A stretch of DNA of 64,000 nt from Novosphingobium sp. PC22D (GTDB taxonomy: Bacteria > Pseudomonadota > Alphaproteobacteria > Sphingomonadales > Sphingomonadaceae). Below, piece after piece: positions 8,263-17,169 of this stretch; positions within the stretch are counted from its first letter, which is position 1, and every line of letters starts with the position of its first letter. Below the pieces are notes generated by a model. The model worked only from the letters and a program-made list of their open reading frames with translations. It ran no database searches and was not told the DNA's origin. Position numbers and translations under genes: made by a program. Where the stretch lies: positions 1 to 64,000 of the forward strand of contig NZ_MWMO01000003.1 in assembly GCF_002556635.1 (NCBI RefSeq), written 5' to 3'.

Positions 8263-9489
8263 CTAGTCGCCGGCGGGGACGGCGAGGCGGCTGCACGCTT
8301 CCTCCAACGAGGCGGCATAGGCGCTCGTCCAGAGCTGTTCCTGCAGCGCGCGCAGCCGCTTGGCCATCACGGCGTCGCGCAGCACCACCTCGACGTTGCG
8401 CGAGGTGTCGAGATAACCGCCCTCCCAATTGCTCGTGCCGACCCAGGCGATGGCGTCGTCGATGGTCATGACCTTGGTGTGGACCACGCGCGCATAGGGA
8501 ATCTCGCCCGAGGAAAGTTGCGGGATCGTCGCAACGCGAATCTCGACACCGGGCGCGGCGGAGAGGGCGAGGAGCCCCGGCAGCCGGCGCTCGGTCAGCG
8601 CCCAGTCCGCGATCAGCAGCCGCACTTTCACTCCGCGCGCCGCCGCCGCGCGCAGAGCGTCGTCGATGACGCGATAGTCTCCGCCGCCAAACGCGGTGGT
8701 CGAATATTGCATCACCTCGGCCACGATCTCGCGCTCCGCCGCGCCGATCAGGCTGACGAGCGCGGACTGCGAATCGCCGACACCGGGCGGGTTGTACGCA
8801 TTGGGGCTCGCCACGAGCATGGCGCGCCGCCTCGGGGGCACATAAGTCTCCGCGCGCACCGGCGGGGCCGTCTCGCCCGCGGCGATGCGGGCCTGCGCCC
8901 GCCAGTCCTGTTCGAAGATCGCCTGGAGCCGCCGCGCGATCGAGCGGTCGGTGATGCGCAGCCCGGTCTCGTCGATCTGCGAGAGCGCGCGCCAGTCGAA
9001 GTTCTGGCTCCCGACATAGCCTTCGCGCCCGTCGATGACGAAGACCTTGGCATGGATGATGCCCGCGCCCGCCACGTCGCCCCAGGCGAGCGTGCGGAAC
9101 TCGAGATTGGGGATGCGCTTGAGCCGGTCGATCGTCGCGGGATCGGACATCGCCTCGCCCTTCTTCTCCATCAGGAAGCGAATCCGGACGCCGCGCCTGC
9201 CAGCGGCTTCGAGCGCCTCCATCACCGGATCGAGCGCTTCGCCGGGTTCGCCGGTGACGTAGAATTGCTCGATGGCGATGTCGTGCCGGGCGCGGGCGAT
9301 CATCTCGGTCCACACCGCGACCGGCTCGCGCAGATCGGGCGTCGCCAGCGTCGTTTCGGCTGGCGCATTGTGAACCAGCTCGAAGCCGGGCACCGAGAAC
9401 TCGGCGCACACCGGGGCGGGCAGGGCGGCCAGCACCGCGGCGAGCGCGGAGAGCAGCGGCCCGATCCTCCTGTGGAGCATCGCGCTCAT
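8263..9489 (-). CDS. exported phospholipase D-like protein with two HKD motifs
   Basis: Secreted or periplasmic PLD-superfamily protein of 408 residues. A signal peptide (RRIGPLLSALAAVLAALPAPVCA) precedes two copies of the catalytic HxKxxxxD motif: HAKVFVIDGREGYVGSQN and HTKVMTIDDAIAWVGTSN. This is the arrangement of cardiolipin synthase, phospholipase D and some nucleases. I chose ATG 9489 because its TCAT overlap with the upstream ThrE-like gene reads ATGA on the coding strand and the signal peptide follows at once. It is the last gene of a three-gene coupled unit. Whether it cuts phospholipid, transfers phosphatidyl groups or degrades nucleic acid cannot be told from sequence. Confidence 0.88.
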   Translation of the reverse strand: MSAMLHRRIGPLLSALAAVLAALPAPVCAEFSVPGFELVHNAPAETTLATPDLREPVAVWTEMIARARHDIAIEQFYVTGEPGEALDPVMEALEAAGRRGVRIRFLMEKKGEAMSDPATIDRLKRIPNLEFRTLAWGDVAGAGIIHAKVFVIDGREGYVGSQNFDWRALSQIDETGLRITDRSIARRLQAIFEQDWRAQARIAAGETAPPVRAETYVPPRRRAMLVASPNAYNPPGVGDSQSALVSLIGAAEREIVAEVMQYSTTAFGGGDYRVIDDALRAAAARGVKVRLLIADWALTERRLPGLLALSAAPGVEIRVATIPQLSSGEIPYARVVHTKVMTIDDAIAWVGTSNWEGGYLDTSRNVEVVLRDAVMAKRLRALQEQLWTSAYAASLEEACSRLAVPAGD

Positions 9490-9962
9490 TCGGGGGCGCG
9501 GCGGCGTTTGAGGAACTGGGGCGGAATGGCGAGCCCGGTGCCCATCGCGCCGAGAATGAAGATCACCCGCAGCAAGGCGATCAGCGGCTCGCCGAGCGCG
9601 GCCCCTGCGACATCCTGCTCCTGCGAAGTCAGGGCGAGGAAGCCGAGGACGGCGCGCTCGAAATAGGCGCCGGGAACCATGGCGATGCATCCCGCCAGCG
9701 CCAGCAGGTTCGATGCCTGGCGGAATTCGGGCCGGGGCAGCCACACGAGTGTCGCGGTCATGAGCGCGGCGAAGAAGGTCGCGGCCTCGAGCGTCCAGCC
9801 GATTTCCTGGCAAAGCGTGCGCACGGTGAGCGCACCGGCACCGAGCCCGGCGCAGCGCACCAGATCGCGCGGCGCGAAGTTGAACAGCACGCCGAAACCC
9901 GCTGCCGCGATCGCTCCGAACAGCGCCTGATGGGCGACGTGGAGGATGTCGGCCGGGCTCAT
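9486..9962 (-). CDS. ThrE-type exporter, C-terminal membrane domain (ThrE_2)
   Basis: A 158-residue membrane protein with about four to five hydrophobic helices, matching the ThrE_2 (DUF3815) half of threonine/serine exporters. It starts at ATG 9962 inside an ATGA overlap with the preceding ThrE_1 gene, and its stop forms an ATGA overlap with the PLD gene. In many bacteria the two ThrE halves are separate genes, so this is a natural split and not a frameshift. Together the two products should form one inner-membrane exporter. The substrate could be threonine/serine or another small molecule. Confidence 0.85.
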   Translation of the reverse strand: MSPADILHVAHQALFGAIAAAGFGVLFNFAPRDLVRCAGLGAGALTVRTLCQEIGWTLEAATFFAALMTATLVWLPRPEFRQASNLLALAGCIAMVPGAYFERAVLGFLALTSQEQDVAGAALGEPLIALLRVIFILGAMGTGLAIPPQFLKRRRAPE

Positions 9963-10813
9963 TGCAGCACGCCCAGCACCGCCTCGGCGCACCAGATTCC
10001 CACCGACGCGAAGATCATCAGCATCGCCACCGTCACGGCGCGGGCACTGCCGACCGTCGGAAAGCCGTCGATGATGTCGGTCTGGGCGTTGGTCGCGGGA
10101 ACCCCGGGCACGAGCAGCAGGGTCGCCGCGATCGAGGCGAGACGCACACTCGCCGATCCCGCCACCGCCGAGAGCAGGCCGCCGATTCCCGCCGCCACGA
10201 AGGCGACGATCGCGGCCATCACGAACAGGTTGGTCCCGCGATGAAGCAACAGGTGCCGCGCGTACTGGCCGATCGCGCCGCCGATGAACACGGGCACGAC
10301 CGCGAGCCAGTCCATCCCGAGCAGCCGTCCGAACGCCATGCACGCAGCACCCACCCCGAGCGCGACGACCAGCGGCGCGTGTCTGGGCGTCTCGGCCACG
10401 AGGGCATCGAGCCGCGCGCGTACCGTTTCCCAATGCCCGCCGTGGGCGGCGACGTCCTCGACCAGTTCGCGCACCGCCCGGTCGAGCCGATGATTGACGA
10501 GATGGCGGCCGACCGGGCGCATCCTCGTTACGCGATGCCCGCCGCCCGAGACGGTGAGCGTGAGCGAGGCAAAGCCCGCGCGCATTCCGATCGGTCGCGC
10601 GCCGAGACCGCGCGCCACGGTCAGCGCGCCTTGCTCGATCACTCGCACCGAGGCACCGCATTCCATCAGCACGCGGCCGAAGGCGATCGCGGTGTCGGCG
10701 ATCTTCTCAAGGTCGTGGTAAAGCAACTTCGCGGCTGCCGGCGTGCCGCCGGGTTCGGGATATTCGGAAGGAACGGCAAGCGGGCCCGCCATATTGCCGG
10801 AATCTGCCGTCAT
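9959..10813 (-). CDS. ThrE-type exporter, N-terminal domain (DUF1212)
   Basis: A 284-residue DUF1212/ThrE_1 protein. A soluble N-terminal region of about 120 residues carries the family signature around CGASVRVIEQGALTVARGLG, with MRPVGRHLV further on. Five hydrophobic segments follow from about residue 145. It partners with the ThrE_2 protein encoded directly downstream with a 4-nt overlap. Gene order ThrE_1, ThrE_2, PLD-like protein, all coupled by overlaps, suggests one transcript. Annotated family members export threonine and serine. The link to the exported PLD-like protein is by context only. Confidence 0.87.
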   Translation of the reverse strand: MTADSGNMAGPLAVPSEYPEPGGTPAAAKLLYHDLEKIADTAIAFGRVLMECGASVRVIEQGALTVARGLGARPIGMRAGFASLTLTVSGGGHRVTRMRPVGRHLVNHRLDRAVRELVEDVAAHGGHWETVRARLDALVAETPRHAPLVVALGVGAACMAFGRLLGMDWLAVVPVFIGGAIGQYARHLLLHRGTNLFVMAAIVAFVAAGIGGLLSAVAGSASVRLASIAATLLLVPGVPATNAQTDIIDGFPTVGSARAVTVAMLMIFASVGIWCAEAVLGVLQ

Positions 10814-10980
10814 CGCATCGGGTCCTCGTGGCCGGTAGCGGGATTATGCAGGGCCAGGCCCGGAGCAGCAAGCGCGGGCTGCGCGCGGGGCAATCCGGTG
10901 ATCGGTCGATAGGCGCAGGTGCGCCCGGTCGCGCGGCGCGATGCCCCGTTCGCCGGGGCGCCGCGAAATGGCGCGGGCGG

Positions 10981-11205
10981 TCAGCCCGGAGTCGAACTTT
11001 TGCCGCTGCTGAGGTCGATAGCGGTCCGCAGGCGCTCTGCGGTGGAAAGCGCCTTTTCCTGCTCGCCTTCGTCGCAATCCGATTCGACCACGTCTTCCAG
11101 CCGGTCCGCGGCCTTGCCGAGCAGGCTCTTCAGCGCCTCGTTCTCGGCGCGCACATTGCCCAGCTTGTGCTTGAGCTCGCGGTTTTCCTCGTTGTTCGCG
11201 TCCAC
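10981..11205 (-). CDS. small coiled-coil hypothetical protein
   Basis: A frame of 74 codons rich in Glu, Lys, Asn and Leu, with a heptad-like coiled coil (ENRELKHKLGNVRAENEALK, about residues 6-25) and an acidic middle (DVVESDCDEGEQ). I prefer the GTG start at 11205, which has GGGGA about 7 nt upstream; a TTG start at 11232 is also open. It lies between the ThrE operon and the GreB-like gene, all on the minus strand. No known family is recognised. Composition and the absence of a better overlapping frame support it as real. Confidence 0.6.
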   Translation of the reverse strand: MDANNEENRELKHKLGNVRAENEALKSLLGKAADRLEDVVESDCDEGEQEKALSTAERLRTAIDLSSGKSSTPG

Positions 11206-11271
11206 GCCGTTATCCCCGAATGCCCTGCCCAAAGCATACCGATTGTGCCGCCGATTCCAAGCGATCCGAAA

Positions 11272-11757
11272 TCATCGTTCCGGATAAGCGATCGCGATCA
11301 CTTCCCACTCCTTTTCGCCCGAGGGCAGGCGCACGGTCCGCAAATCGCCGACGGAGGCGCCGCGCAGCGCGCGCGACAGGGGCGCGCCCCAGCCGATCCG
11401 CCCGGTGCTCGCGTCCTGCTCGTCGTCGCCGACGATCATCACTTCCTTGTGGACGTCGTCCTCGTCGGCGATGGTGACCCGCGCGCCGAAATAGACGCGC
11501 GAGCGGTCTTCCTGCGCGGCCGGGTCGACGACGCGCAGCGCCTTCATCCGCCGCGCGAGATGCGCCAGTTCCCGATCGATCTCGCGCATGCGCTTGCGGC
11601 CGTAGAGGTAGTCGCCGTTTTCCGAGCGGTCGCCGTTTCCCGCGGCCCAACTCACGATCTCGACGATCTCGGGTCGCTCGCGGGACAGGAGATGATCGTA
11701 GCGCGCGCGCAGCGCGGAAAGGCCTTGGGGCGTGATCGGGGGACCGGCGGGTTTCAT
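11272..11757 (-). CDS. greB: transcription elongation factor GreA/GreB family
   Basis: Protein of 161 residues that rescues backtracked RNA polymerase by stimulating transcript cleavage. The N-terminal coiled-coil region contains NGDRSENGDYLYGRKRMREI, which carries the two acidic residues of the Gre tip (Asp and Glu in GDRSENGDY). The C-terminal FKBP-like domain ends RIGWGAPLSRALRGASVGD and KEWEVIAI. The KRMREIDRELAHLARRMKAL helix is more GreB-like than GreA-like. I chose ATG 11757 (MKPAGPPITPQGL); the longer frame to 11913 adds an implausible Ser/Ala-rich leader overlapping the transglycosylase gene. Confidence 0.88.
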   Translation of the reverse strand: MKPAGPPITPQGLSALRARYDHLLSRERPEIVEIVSWAAGNGDRSENGDYLYGRKRMREIDRELAHLARRMKALRVVDPAAQEDRSRVYFGARVTIADEDDVHKEVMIVGDDEQDASTGRIGWGAPLSRALRGASVGDLRTVRLPSGEKEWEVIAIAYPER

Positions 11758-11812
11758 CGGCGCGATGATAGGCGAGCCCGGCGAGGCGGGCCAGCCTGTC
11801 GTGTCGGCGGGC

Positions 11813-13780
11813 TCAGCCCGGGGTGCGCTTGCCGAGGTAGCGGCTGAGCGGATTATCGCCCTTGTAGAATCCGCGTTCGGGATAGAGCGCTTCGTAGACC
11901 ACGGCGTTCTCAAGCACGCGCTGGACGTAGTTCTTGGTCTCGTAGATCGGAATCCGCTCGATCCAGTCGACCCATTCGACCGAGCCGGTACGCGGGTCGC
12001 CGTTGGCGCGCAGCCACTTGTTCACGTTGCCGGGGCCCGCGTTGTAGGCCGCGACCGCGAGCGGATAGGCACCGCCGTAGTAATCCATCATCCGCGCGAA
12101 ATAGCCGTTGCCGAGCTGGATGTTGTAGCTCGGATCGCTGATCAGCGCCGACCTGTCGTACGAAAGACCGAGCTTTCCGGCCTGCTCGCGCGCGGTGCCG
12201 GGCATGAGCTGCATCAGTCCGCTCGCGCCGGCATGGCTCACCGCGTTCTGCGCGAACTGGCTTTCCTGACGCGCGAGCGCGTGGACCATGATCCAGTTCG
12301 ATCCGGGCGGCGTCACCAGGGTCGGGAAGGCGATCTTGCCGAACTCGGTATAGCCCTGCGCATGCGCGTTCTGACCCAGGATCACGCCGAGGTCGCGCCG
12401 CCCGATCTCGCGCGCGAGATCGGCGACGAGGACGTGGTCGACCTCGGTTTCGGCCTGGTCCGAAATCTCGCGGAAGAACTGGACGGTCGTGCGCCAGTCG
12501 GAATCGCGCGCGACTTCGCGCACCGCATTGGTAAGAGGCCGCGCCGCGAACTCGGCCGCGTCATCGCGCGAGGGGCGCGCCTTGGGCGTGACGTCGAGAT
12601 TGGGGATCGGGCGTCCGAGCCGCTCGAGCGAGAGCTGGCCATAAAAGTACTCGGGATACTCGGCGGCCATCTCGAAATAACGCTTGGCGCCGTCGCGGTC
12701 TCCGGCTTGCGCCAGCGCGCGTCCCGCCCAGTAGAAGCCCTTGGAGCGGGTGCCCGGCGTCTGCGCGGCGGCGCCGTAGCGGTAGAACAGCGGCGCGGCG
12801 CGGCGTGCATCACCCAGATTCCACAGCGCCTTGGTGCCGCCCAGCCACATCAGCGAGGTGTAGTCGTCGCGCAGGCGATAGCTCAGCGTCGAGATGTCGG
12901 TGCCCGGTTCGAAGGCGTCGTCGATCTGCGAGGCGATCCGCACGGCCGGGTCCGAACCCGCCCCGCGCGCGGCGGTGAGCAGTTCCTTCACCCACTTCTC
13001 GGGCTCGGGGACCGGCTCCTTGAGCGGCGGGCGGTTGGCCAGCAGGTTGATCGCCGAGCCCAGGTTGCCCGATTTGCGGGCCTGGACGACGCGGTTGTAG
13101 ACGTAACCCGGATCGCGCATCGCATCGCCATCGAGCGTAATGCCGAGGCTGCCCGGACCCGAGCCCTGCGCCAGCGCCAGCCGCTCCATGAACAGGTTGC
13201 GCTTGCTCGCCGACACAAACGAGATCTGCCGCTCGGCCTGCGTCGTATCGCCTTGCCAGAGCAGCGCGTCCATCCGCGCGTCGTGATCGCGCGAGTCGAG
13301 TTCCTTGCGAAAGTAGGTGAGAATGGTCGCTTCGTCGTTGGCCGAGAGCGTGCCCATCCGCCAGGCCTTGCGCGCCCATTCCTTGGCGTCGTTGGTGCGG
13401 CCGCTCAGCATCAGCGAAGTGGCGTAACGTCCGGCGGCCTCGCTCGACAGCGGGGGAAAGCGGTCGAAGAAGGCGACGAGCGTTCCGGCATCGGGCGATT
13501 CGCGGTCGAGCGCGCTTTCGGCGTAGCCGCGCAGCTTCTCTTCCTGCGGGAAGCCGGGATAAGTGATCAGAAAGCTCGCGTAGGAGCCGAAAGGCATGGA
13601 ACTGGACGCGCTGAGCTGACGCCAGCGATCGATCGCCTGGCGCATCGCCATGTCGTGGCTCTGCATCAGGCGGGCCTTGGCGAGATCCCACTCGCGGCCC
13701 TCCTGGCAACGGGCGGGGGTGGAAACGCAGGCGGCTGTCAGCAACAGCATCAATGTCGAGGCACGCAGCATGCTGGACAT
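11813..13780 (-). CDS. soluble lytic murein transglycosylase (Slt family)
   Basis: Exported peptidoglycan lytic transglycosylase of 655 residues, which cleaves glycan strands to 1,6-anhydro-muropeptides. The signal peptide ends in a possible lipobox (LLTAACVS). A long alpha-superhelical, TPR-like region (about 40-470) precedes the catalytic SLT domain, recognised by the catalytic Glu in ALARQESQF, the GLMQLMPGTA motif and AYNAGPGNVNKW. I chose the start at 13780 (MSSMLRAST), where the signal peptide begins; the open frame extends to 14752 only as a shadow of dapA. It is divergent from dapA, so two genes of peptidoglycan turnover and diaminopimelate synthesis share the intergenic region. Confidence 0.93.
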   Translation of the reverse strand: MSSMLRASTLMLLLTAACVSTPARCQEGREWDLAKARLMQSHDMAMRQAIDRWRQLSASSSMPFGSYASFLITYPGFPQEEKLRGYAESALDRESPDAGTLVAFFDRFPPLSSEAAGRYATSLMLSGRTNDAKEWARKAWRMGTLSANDEATILTYFRKELDSRDHDARMDALLWQGDTTQAERQISFVSASKRNLFMERLALAQGSGPGSLGITLDGDAMRDPGYVYNRVVQARKSGNLGSAINLLANRPPLKEPVPEPEKWVKELLTAARGAGSDPAVRIASQIDDAFEPGTDISTLSYRLRDDYTSLMWLGGTKALWNLGDARRAAPLFYRYGAAAQTPGTRSKGFYWAGRALAQAGDRDGAKRYFEMAAEYPEYFYGQLSLERLGRPIPNLDVTPKARPSRDDAAEFAARPLTNAVREVARDSDWRTTVQFFREISDQAETEVDHVLVADLAREIGRRDLGVILGQNAHAQGYTEFGKIAFPTLVTPPGSNWIMVHALARQESQFAQNAVSHAGASGLMQLMPGTAREQAGKLGLSYDRSALISDPSYNIQLGNGYFARMMDYYGGAYPLAVAAYNAGPGNVNKWLRANGDPRTGSVEWVDWIERIPIYETKNYVQRVLENAVVYEALYPERGFYKGDNPLSRYLGKRTPG

Positions 13781-13885
13781 TTTTGCAAAAGGCTCCTTAT
13801 CAGGCGCTGAACGATGGCTCGCGTCGCGCCCCTTTGGCATCGCGGATCGGGTCGAAGTCATGAACCAAATGCAGGGGCAAAGTCC

Positions 13886-14767
13886 ATGTTCTCGGGATCG
13901 ATACCGGCGCTCGTCACGCCATTTCGCGATGGCGCGTTCGATGAGCCGGCGTTCCGCGCGCTGGTCGACTGGCAGATAGAAAGCGGCTCGAGCGCGCTGG
14001 TTCCCTGCGGCACCACCGGCGAGAATTCCACGCTTTCGAACGCGGAACACCATCGCGTGATCGAAGTCTGCATCGAGCAGGCGGCGGGCCGCGTCCCGGT
14101 GATCGCGGGGTGCGGCAGCAACGATACGATGAACGCACTTCTCCACATGAATTTTTCGAAGAAGTGTGGCGCCGCCGCCGCCCTGGTCGTCGCGCCCTAT
14201 TACAACAAGCCCAGCCAGGCGGGGCTCATCGCCCATTTCTCCTATCTCGTGGAGCATAACGACCTGCCGATCGTGCTCTACAACGTGCCCGGACGCACCG
14301 TCACCGACCTGCAGCCTGAGACGGTTTGCGAACTCGCGACTCGCTATCCCGACCGGATCGTTGGCATCAAGGACGCGAGCGGCGATCTCAGCCGCGTTAC
14401 CGACCACCGCATGGGGATCGGCAAGGACTTCTGCCAGCTTTCGGGCGAGGACGAACTGGCGCTGCCGTTCAATGCCGCGGGCGGAGTGGGTTGTATCTCC
14501 GTTACCGCGAACGTCGTGCCCCGGCTCTGTGCCGATTTTCAGGCCGCCTGCGCCGCGGACGATCTGGCCGAGGCGCGCCGGATCAACGACCTGCTCTATC
14601 CGCTGCACTACGCGATGTTCGAGGATTCCTCGCCCGGGCCCTGCAAGTACGCCCTGAGCAAGGTGCGCCCGGACATCGCCAACGAACTGCGGCTTCCGCT
14701 CGTGCCGTGCGGCGAGGCCGCGATGAAGGCCGTCGACGCGGCGCTTGCGCACGCCGAACTGGCCTGA
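13886..14767 (+). CDS. dapA: 4-hydroxy-tetrahydrodipicolinate synthase
   Basis: Cytoplasmic enzyme of 293 residues that condenses pyruvate with aspartate semialdehyde, the first committed step of diaminopimelate and lysine synthesis. Characteristic features are the early SIPALVTPF, the substrate motif CGTTGEN, VVAPYYNKPSQAG, LYNVPGRT, and the Schiff-base lysine in GIKDASGD (Lys162). I chose ATG 13886, preceded by AGGGG, because family members start just before SIPALVTPF. A hairpin just after the stop serves this gene and the convergent GST gene. Confidence 0.96.
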   Translation: MFSGSIPALVTPFRDGAFDEPAFRALVDWQIESGSSALVPCGTTGENSTLSNAEHHRVIEVCIEQAAGRVPVIAGCGSNDTMNALLHMNFSKKCGAAAALVVAPYYNKPSQAGLIAHFSYLVEHNDLPIVLYNVPGRTVTDLQPETVCELATRYPDRIVGIKDASGDLSRVTDHRMGIGKDFCQLSGEDELALPFNAAGGVGCISVTANVVPRLCADFQAACAADDLAEARRINDLLYPLHYAMFEDSSPGPCKYALSKVRPDIANELRLPLVPCGEAAMKAVDAALAHAELA

Positions 14768-14773
14768 GCAAAA

Positions 14774-14799
14774 CGTCCGGGCGCATCCGCGCCGGGACG
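14774..14799. terminator. bidirectional hairpin terminator between dapA and the GST gene
   Basis: An inverted repeat fills the 33-bp gap between two convergent genes: CGTCCgGGCGC (14774-14784), a 4-nt loop, and GCGCCgGGACG (14789-14799). On the minus strand it is followed by TTTTGC, so it looks like an intrinsic terminator for the GST gene. On the plus strand there is no T tract. Confidence 0.7.
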
Positions 14800-14800
14800 G

Positions 14801-15394
14801 TCAGGCCTCTTCGAGCAGGCCTTCGTGCTCCATCGCCTTGCGCACCGCGGGCCGCTGCTTCACCCGATCCTGGAACGCGCGCAGCGATGCGGGCAGATCG
14901 AGGTCGAAATGTTCGGTCCAGGTCGAGATCACGAAGAGATAGGCATCGGCCACGGTGAAGCGCTCGCCGAACAGGAACGGCCCGTCGATCGTGTCGGCAA
15001 TCTCGCCGAAGCGCTTGTCCAGCATCTTGCTCGCCTTCGCTTTTTCCTCTTCCGAGCCCTCGGCGAAGAACGGGGCGAAGTTCTTGTGGAGCTCTGATCC
15101 GGTAAACGCGAGCGCTTCGAGCATGCGGGTCCGGCCCAGGGGTCCTTCGGGGACAAGCTTTGGCGCCTGCTGTCCGATCCAGTCGAGGATCGCCACGTTC
15201 TCTGTCAGAAGAGAGCCGTCGTCCAACTCGAGGGCGGGGACATAACCCTTGGGATTCACGGCGAAAAAGTCGTTCCCGTGCTCGGTCTTGCCGGTCGAAA
15301 GGTCGACCCGCTCATGCTCGAATGGCAAGCCGGCCTCGTGCAGCGAGATGTGGTCGGACAGGCTGCAAGCGCCCGGCGCGTAGTAGAGTTTCAT
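14801..15394 (-). CDS. glutathione S-transferase
   Basis: A 197-residue cytosolic GST. The N-terminal thioredoxin-like domain has MKLYYAPGACSLSDHI with the Ser/Cys region of beta-class enzymes, NPKGYVPALELDDG with the cis-proline, and the glutathione-binding LTENVAIL. The helical C-terminal domain contains GERFTVADAYLF. The match to bacterial beta-class GST (GstA) is good, so glutathione conjugation or peroxide detoxification is likely. The start at 15394 has a strong AAAGGAGG ribosome-binding site on the coding strand. Confidence 0.93.
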   Translation of the reverse strand: MKLYYAPGACSLSDHISLHEAGLPFEHERVDLSTGKTEHGNDFFAVNPKGYVPALELDDGSLLTENVAILDWIGQQAPKLVPEGPLGRTRMLEALAFTGSELHKNFAPFFAEGSEEEKAKASKMLDKRFGEIADTIDGPFLFGERFTVADAYLFVISTWTEHFDLDLPASLRAFQDRVKQRPAVRKAMEHEGLLEEA

Positions 15395-15560
15395 GGCTTT
15401 TGCCTCCTTTGGCTTTGTCTCTCCAACGGTCGGGGACCGCTCAGCGATCCCGACAAGGCGGCGGGGCGGGGGCATATCGCGACGGATGGCCGGAAGGCTT
15501 GCCTGAACACGCGTTCAGCGCGATGATCGGCCTGCACGGGAAACGACAGGAGGATGGCCA

Positions 15561-15995
15561 ATGGCAACGCTTGCCGCCGAGAAGAGCTGGACCGACCGCG
15601 ACGCCGCGACCGGCGTTTATGCGCGCAAGGTCCTCGCCTATGTCGATGCGATCAAGGAAACGGTGGAGCGCGCCAAGGCGCCCGGGTTCGACGCGTCGGG
15701 CTGGGACGAGGTTGCGGCCATGCTCGACACCGAGAAGTTCCGGCGTGTCGGCAACGACAAGGCCGAGATGGGCTGGCCGGTCTACCGGGATCTCCTCATG
15801 CAATGGGGCACGACCACCGAGTTCTGGTCCGAATTCCGACGCATCAGCGAGGTCGGGAGCCGCGTGTTCCTCGAGCTTACCGAGCACAACCGGCCGGTCG
15901 GGGGCGAGGATGTGGTGGTTCATTCCTGCACTGTCTATGAGTTCGACGAGGCGGGAAAGCTGGTCCACCTCGACATCTATCTCCAGCACGACTGA
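15561..15995 (+). CDS. NTF2/SnoaL-like domain protein
   Basis: Hypothetical protein of 144 residues with the look of the SnoaL-like/NTF2 fold: an N-terminal helical part (ATGVYARKVLAYVDAIKETV), a tryptophan-rich middle (GTTTEFWSEFRRI), and C-terminal strands ending VYEFDEAGKLVHLDIYLQ, typical of the family. An ideal AGGAGG (15548-15553) sits 7 nt before ATG 15561. A second ATG at 15554 overlaps the ribosome-binding site in another frame and is not used. No signal peptide. Function unknown; members include ketosteroid isomerases and small hydrolases. Confidence 0.75.
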   Translation: MATLAAEKSWTDRDAATGVYARKVLAYVDAIKETVERAKAPGFDASGWDEVAAMLDTEKFRRVGNDKAEMGWPVYRDLLMQWGTTTEFWSEFRRISEVGSRVFLELTEHNRPVGGEDVVVHSCTVYEFDEAGKLVHLDIYLQHD

Positions 15996-16108
15996 CGCTC
16001 GTCAGCGCCCGGTGCGGCCCGCAGAGGCGATCCCGTCGGTGACCCGGGAACGGTCCACGACAATGTGACGATTTATTTTTGGCCGGGGCATCCCTACATG
16101 GCCCCACC

Positions 16109-16591
16109 ATGGCACGGCCCCAGCACAAGACATTCGACAAGCAGAAAAGCGTCGCGGAGAACCGACGGGCGCGGTTCGACTATCATATCGACGAAACCTT
16201 CGAGGCCGGAATCGCGCTCACCGGCACGGAAGTGAAGTCGCTTCGGTTCGGCGAGGGCTCGATCGCGGAAGCCTATGCCGACATCCAGAACGGCGAATGC
16301 TGGCTGGTGAACTCGAACGTTCCCGAGTTCAGCCACGGCAATCGCTTCAACCACGAGCCCAAGCGGCCTCGCAAACTGCTGCTGCACGAGCGCGAGATCG
16401 CGCGGCTGCAAGGCGCGGTCGAGCGAAAGGGCATGACCCTCGTTCCGCTCTCGATCTATTTCAACAGCCGCGGGCGCGCCAAGGTCGAACTTGCGCTTGC
16501 GCGCGGCAAGAATGCGGCTGACAAGCGCCACACCATCAAGGAGCGCGACTGGAAGCGCGAGCAGGGCCGCCTGCTGCGGGAGCACCGATGA
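16109..16591 (+). CDS. smpB: SsrA-binding protein (trans-translation)
   Basis: The 160-residue RNA-binding partner of tmRNA, which rescues ribosomes stalled on truncated mRNAs. Diagnostic segments include [58 protein letters not shown] and the C-terminal tail [19 protein letters not shown] that enters the empty mRNA channel. I chose ATG 16109 (MARPQHKTF); the frame back to 16079 has no proper start. It overlaps the next gene as ATGA (16588-16591), opening a smpB / DUF2062 / cckA block. Confidence 0.97.
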   Translation: MARPQHKTFDKQKSVAENRRARFDYHIDETFEAGIALTGTEVKSLRFGEGSIAEAYADIQNGECWLVNSNVPEFSHGNRFNHEPKRPRKLLLHEREIARLQGAVERKGMTLVPLSIYFNSRGRAKVELALARGKNAADKRHTIKERDWKREQGRLLREHR

Positions 16592-17169
16592 GCAGATTCC
16601 TGACCAGGCTCTCGCGCTGGTTTCACAAGCAGATGCCGACGCACCATCAACTCGCGGAGAACCGCCTGACGCGTCCGTTCGCCCGCCGCACCGAGTTGTT
16701 CCGCTTCACGCGCCGCTCGGTGCCGCGCGGAGTCGCGGTGGGTCTGTTCATCGGTATCTTCGCGCTCATTCCCGGCATCCAGATCGTTGGTGCGGCGCTG
16801 CTGTGCGTGCCCTCGCGCGGCAACATTCCGATTGCCGCGGCGATGACGTTCCTTTCGAACCCCGGCACGACGCCGCTGATCATCGCGGCCTCGATCTGGG
16901 TCGGCAACCTGCTTGGCTTCCACGCCGACCTTACGACATTCTACACGCTCTACGAAAGCGGAGCGGGGCTGCGCGAGTGGACCTACTGGATGCTCTCCAA
17001 CGCCGCGCCCGCCCTGGTCGTCGGGCTTTTCGTGATTTCGACGGTATGCTCGGCGCTCGGCTACCTGCTCGCGTCGTGGTTCTGGCGTGCCTGGATCGGC
17101 CGCAAGCACAGGGCCCGGCTTGCGCGGGTGCCGATCATCCACCGCAAAGATCACAAGCATGTCGATTGA
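16588..17169 (+). CDS. DUF2062 membrane protein
   Basis: A 193-residue inner-membrane protein of the DUF2062 family. A basic N-terminus ([12 protein letters not shown]) precedes the family core [17 protein letters not shown] and [20 protein letters not shown], with about three transmembrane segments and a basic C-terminus. No biochemical role is established that I know of. It overlaps smpB by ATGA and cckA by 11 nt, so it is co-translated with both, a position that hints at a conserved envelope or cell-cycle association. Confidence 0.88.
   Translation: MSRFLTRLSRWFHKQMPTHHQLAENRLTRPFARRTELFRFTRRSVPRGVAVGLFIGIFALIPGIQIVGAALLCVPSRGNIPIAAAMTFLSNPGTTPLIIAASIWVGNLLGFHADLTTFYTLYESGAGLREWTYWMLSNAAPALVVGLFVISTVCSALGYLLASWFWRAWIGRKHRARLARVPIIHRKDHKHVD

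Noticed and set aside
9486-10813. ThrE halves as a broken single gene
   Set aside because: The two-gene form is widespread, each half starts and ends cleanly, and the 4-nt overlap is a normal coupled junction.
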